Source: Streptomyces sp. I05A-00742 | GTDB taxonomy: Bacteria; Actinomycetota; Actinomycetes; Streptomycetales; Streptomycetaceae | Direction: 5' to 3' | Length of the DNA stretch: 64,000 nucleotides | Assembly: GCF_013055795.1 (NCBI RefSeq) | Contig: NZ_JABETO010000004.1 | Coordinates: 173,052 to 237,051, forward strand | Part shown: in pieces, positions 61,531-64,000 of the stretch | Numbering within the stretch: the stretch's first letter is position 1 | How the letters are laid out: the number at the start of each line of letters is the position of its first letter | Program-made: the position numbers and the translations under genes | Notes under the pieces: model-generated | Databases searched by the model: none | What the model saw: only the letters and a program-made list of their open reading frames with translations | What the model was told of the DNA's origin: nothing

Positions 61531-63282
61531 ATGAACAAGCGCACCTCTGTCGCTCTCGCCGCCACGCTGGCGGCCTCCCTCGCTCTCGGTACGGCCGCCT
61601 GTTCGGGCGGGAAGGACTCGGTGGGAGGGGGCAGGGAAGGCGGCAAGAACCCCGCCACCGCCAACCTGGGCGCCGCGGTCGGCGGCACCCCGCACAAGGG
61701 CGGCACCCTCACCGTGCTGTCCCACCAGGACTTCACCCATCTCGACCCGGCGCGCAACTGGGTCGTCAGCGAGATGAACTTCGGGACCCGGCTCCTCTAC
61801 CGCACCCTGGTCACGTACAAGGCCGCCCCCGGGACCGAGGGCGGCAAGCTGGTCCCGGATCTCGCCACCGACCTCGGCACCCCCTCCAACGGCGCCCGGA
61901 CCTGGACGTTCCACCTCAAGCGGGGGGTGAAGTACGAGGACGGCTCGCCCGTCACCGCGCAGGACGTCAAGTACAACGTGGAGCGGTCCTTCTCCCCCGA
62001 CCTCCCCGGCGGCGCCGACTACGCGGCCCGCTACCTCGCCGGCGCCGAGGGCTATCAGGGCCCGGCCCAGGGCAAGCACCTGGACTCCGTCAGGACGCCG
62101 GACGACCACACCATCGTCTTCGAACTGCGCAAGCCGTTCGCCGAGTTCCCCAACGCGGCGGTCATGCCGACCTTCGCGCCCGTCCCGCGGGCGAAGGACA
62201 AGGGCCCGCAGTACGACAACAGACCGTTCTCCTCCGGCCCGTACAAGATCGACTCCTTCGCCCGGGGCAAGAAGCTCGTCCTGGTCCGCAACGAGCACTG
62301 GAACCCGAAGACGGACGAGGTCCGCAAGGCGTACCCGGACAAGCTCGTCGTCACCATGGGGCTCAAGGCCAACCAGATCGACGACCGCATGGTCGCCGCC
62401 CGGGGCACCGACGCCTCCGCCGTGCCGTGGGGCGCGCTCCGGCCGGAGAGCGCGCCCAAGGTGCTGACCTCCGCCGAGGTGCGCAAGCGGCTGCTCGCCG
62501 AGTCGCAGAACTGCACCGACATGGTCCAGATGCACACCGGCCGGGCGCCCTTCGACAACGTCAAGGTGCGGCAGGCCGTGCAGTACGCCCTCGACCGGGA
62601 CTCCGTCCTGACCTCCTCCGGCGGCCCCGCCTTCAACGACCCGTCGACCGCCTACATGCCCGCCGGGCTCTTCGACGGCAAGCAGCCCGACACCCTGAGG
62701 ATCCCCGCCACCGGCGATGTGGCGAAGGCCAAGGAGCTGCTGAAGGAGGCCGGCAAGCCCGACGGCTTCTCCACCAAGATGACCGTCTCGTCCGGGGACA
62801 AGGGCCGGGCCGAGGCGATACAGCAGTCGCTGGGCAAGGCCGGCATCAAGGTCACCATCGAGACCGTGGACCCGTCCGCGTTCTACGCCACCATCGGCGA
62901 CACCAAGAACCGCACCGACATGGTGTACACCGGCTGGTGCCCCGACTACCCGTCCGGCTCGACCTTCCTGCCCTTCGTCTTCGACGGCCGCTACATCAAG
63001 GAGAAGGGCAACTCCGGCAACCACTCGCTCTTCCGCGACGACGCCACCATGAAGCGGATGGACGAGATCGCCGCCATGACCGACGCGCGCCAGGCGGCCC
63101 GGGCCTGGCAGCAGCTGGACGGCGAGATCCTGGCCAAGGCCCCGGCCGTGCCGGTGCTGATCCGGCGGTGGCCGCTGGTCCTCGGCAGCAATGTGGCCGG
63201 GGCGTACGGGCACACCGTCTTCGGCGGTCAGCTCGACTACGCGACCGTCGGCCTCAAGGACCCGTCGAAGAGCCGGGACTGA
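61531..63282 (+). CDS. ABC transporter substrate-binding lipoprotein, oligopeptide type (SBP_bac_5)
   Basis: 583 residues from ATG 61531. Lipoprotein signal ending LGTAACSGG (lipobox Cys24). SBP_bac_5 landmarks: GGTLTVLSHQDFTHLDPARNW, WTFHLKRGVKYEDGSPVTAQDVKYNVERSF, PFSSGPYKIDSFARGKKLVLVRNEHW and VRQAVQYALDRDSV. It binds peptides outside the membrane for the downstream permease. Under an operator-rich promoter divergent from pepP, it probably delivers (hydroxy)proline peptides. Confidence 0.94.
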   Translation: MNKRTSVALAATLAASLALGTAACSGGKDSVGGGREGGKNPATANLGAAVGGTPHKGGTLTVLSHQDFTHLDPARNWVVSEMNFGTRLLYRTLVTYKAAPGTEGGKLVPDLATDLGTPSNGARTWTFHLKRGVKYEDGSPVTAQDVKYNVERSFSPDLPGGADYAARYLAGAEGYQGPAQGKHLDSVRTPDDHTIVFELRKPFAEFPNAAVMPTFAPVPRAKDKGPQYDNRPFSSGPYKIDSFARGKKLVLVRNEHWNPKTDEVRKAYPDKLVVTMGLKANQIDDRMVAARGTDASAVPWGALRPESAPKVLTSAEVRKRLLAESQNCTDMVQMHTGRAPFDNVKVRQAVQYALDRDSVLTSSGGPAFNDPSTAYMPAGLFDGKQPDTLRIPATGDVAKAKELLKEAGKPDGFSTKMTVSSGDKGRAEAIQQSLGKAGIKVTIETVDPSAFYATIGDTKNRTDMVYTGWCPDYPSGSTFLPFVFDGRYIKEKGNSGNHSLFRDDATMKRMDEIAAMTDARQAARAWQQLDGEILAKAPAVPVLIRRWPLVLGSNVAGAYGHTVFGGQLDYATVGLKDPSKSRD

Positions 63283-63295
63283 GGTCCGTCACCCC

Positions 63296-64000
63296 ATGAC
63301 CACCACCCCCGCAACCACCGCGCAGGCCTCCAAGGCCCCCACCGGCAGCGGCCCCTGGCGGCTCGCCGTCGCGGAACTCCGCCGCCGCCCCTCCGTCACG
63401 GTCTCCCTCGCCGTCGTCGCCCTCTTCCTGCTCATGGCGGCCGGCGCCCCGCTGCTGAGCGCGCTCGGCGGCTGGTCCCCCGAGGAGTTCGACAAGACCG
63501 CCGTCGACCCGTACCTCGGCGGACGGCCCATCGGCCCGCTCGGCGGTGTCTCCGCCGACCACTGGCTCGGCGTGGAACCCGTCACCGGCCGCGACCTGTT
63601 CGCCCGTGTCGTGCACGGCGCCCAGGTCTCGCTGTTCATCGCGCTCACCGCCACGGCCATCGTCGTCGTCATCGGCACGGCGGCCGGCATCGCGGCGGGC
63701 TACTTCGGCGGCCGCACCGACACCGTGCTCTCCCGGCTGATGGACCTCACCATGTCCTTCCCCTCCCTCATCTTCATGATCGCGATGATGTCGGTGGCGA
63801 AGGACGTCAACCGGATCGTCCTGATGACCGCCGTCATCGGCCTGTTCGGCTGGCCGGGCGTCGCCCGCGTCGTCCGCGGCCAGACCCTCTCGCTCAAGCA
63901 CCGCGAGTACGTCGACGCCGCCCGCGTCGGCGGCTCGGGACCCTGGCGCATCCTCACCCGCGACATCCTCCCCGGCGTCTCCGGGCCCGTCATCGCGTAC
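63296..64000 (+). CDS. Peptide ABC transporter permease, DppC-like, cut by window end
   Basis: 235 codons visible, open at the right edge. ATG 63296 is 13 bases after the binding-protein stop. Short cytoplasmic N-terminus, TM1 (VTVSLAVVALFLLMAAGAPLL), a periplasmic loop with LGVEPVTGRDLFARVVHGA (the DppC/OppC signature), then membrane helices (SLFIALTATAIVVVIGTAAG) and the EAA loop EYVDAARVGGSGPWRILTRDILP. It forms the translocation path with a DppB partner that must lie beyond the window. The order SBP then DppC is unusual; DppB normally comes first. Confidence 0.93.
   Translation, partial: MTTTPATTAQASKAPTGSGPWRLAVAELRRRPSVTVSLAVVALFLLMAAGAPLLSALGGWSPEEFDKTAVDPYLGGRPIGPLGGVSADHWLGVEPVTGRDLFARVVHGAQVSLFIALTATAIVVVIGTAAGIAAGYFGGRTDTVLSRLMDLTMSFPSLIFMIAMMSVAKDVNRIVLMTAVIGLFGWPGVARVVRGQTLSLKHREYVDAARVGGSGPWRILTRDILPGVSGPVIAY

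Overview
The window is high-GC actinobacterial DNA, almost certainly from a Streptomyces chromosome. The signs are GC-rich third codon positions, GTG and TTG starts, stacked SpoIIE-type phosphatases, a lasso-peptide locus, a blue-pigment-type NRPS, and rare TTA codons found only in specialised-metabolism genes. No tRNA, rRNA, prophage or transposase was seen.

Regions, left to right: (1) 1-14.4 kb, the right part of a polyketide/fatty-acid locus. It holds a truncated type I PKS (DH-MT-ER-KR-ACP), a secreted CocE-like hydrolase, a FAD protein, an MMPL exporter, two KAS III-like proteins, an SDR, a free ACP and a KAS II. (2) 14.5-20.5 kb, a tiny bL37-like protein, two large SpoIIE-type sensor phosphatases, a zinc-ribbon protein and a methyltransferase remnant. 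(3) 20.5-24.2 kb, dispersed structured repeats and the glyoxylate bypass (aceB, aceA). (4) 24.2-27.7 kb, a cobalamin riboswitch with cbtB-cbtA, a degenerate histidine-phosphatase-like protein and small genes.

(5) 27.7-36.9 kb, a tightly coupled minus-strand operon: indigoidine-synthetase-type NRPS, pseudouridine-phosphate glycosidase-like enzyme, HAD phosphatase, two YdcZ-type membrane proteins, DUF4243 protein, uracil phosphoribosyltransferase and Nudix hydrolase. The set matches the C-nucleoside minimycin/oxazinomycin logic more than plain indigoidine. The NRPS ends in a PptA-like tautomerase segment with its own Shine-Dalgarno and TTG-Pro start. (6) 37-42.7 kb, monomeric isocitrate dehydrogenase, an APC transporter and a DMT transporter. 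(7) 42.9-49.8 kb, a complete lasso peptide locus (A, C, B1, B2, ABC exporter) with an unusually charged predicted core, preceded by an HTH regulator and an atypical M20 hydrolase. (8) 50-52.5 kb, a secreted M6 protease and an S33 peptidase.

(9) 52.7-64 kb, a hydroxyproline and peptide utilisation regulon: GntR regulator, semialdehyde dehydrogenase, hydroxyproline epimerase, DHDPS-like deaminase, three-part D-hydroxyproline dehydrogenase, Xaa-Pro aminopeptidase, and a peptide ABC importer that runs off the right edge. A shared TGTGACATT-type element lies at four of its promoters, so the pathway from peptide uptake to 2-oxoglutarate appears to be under one regulator.
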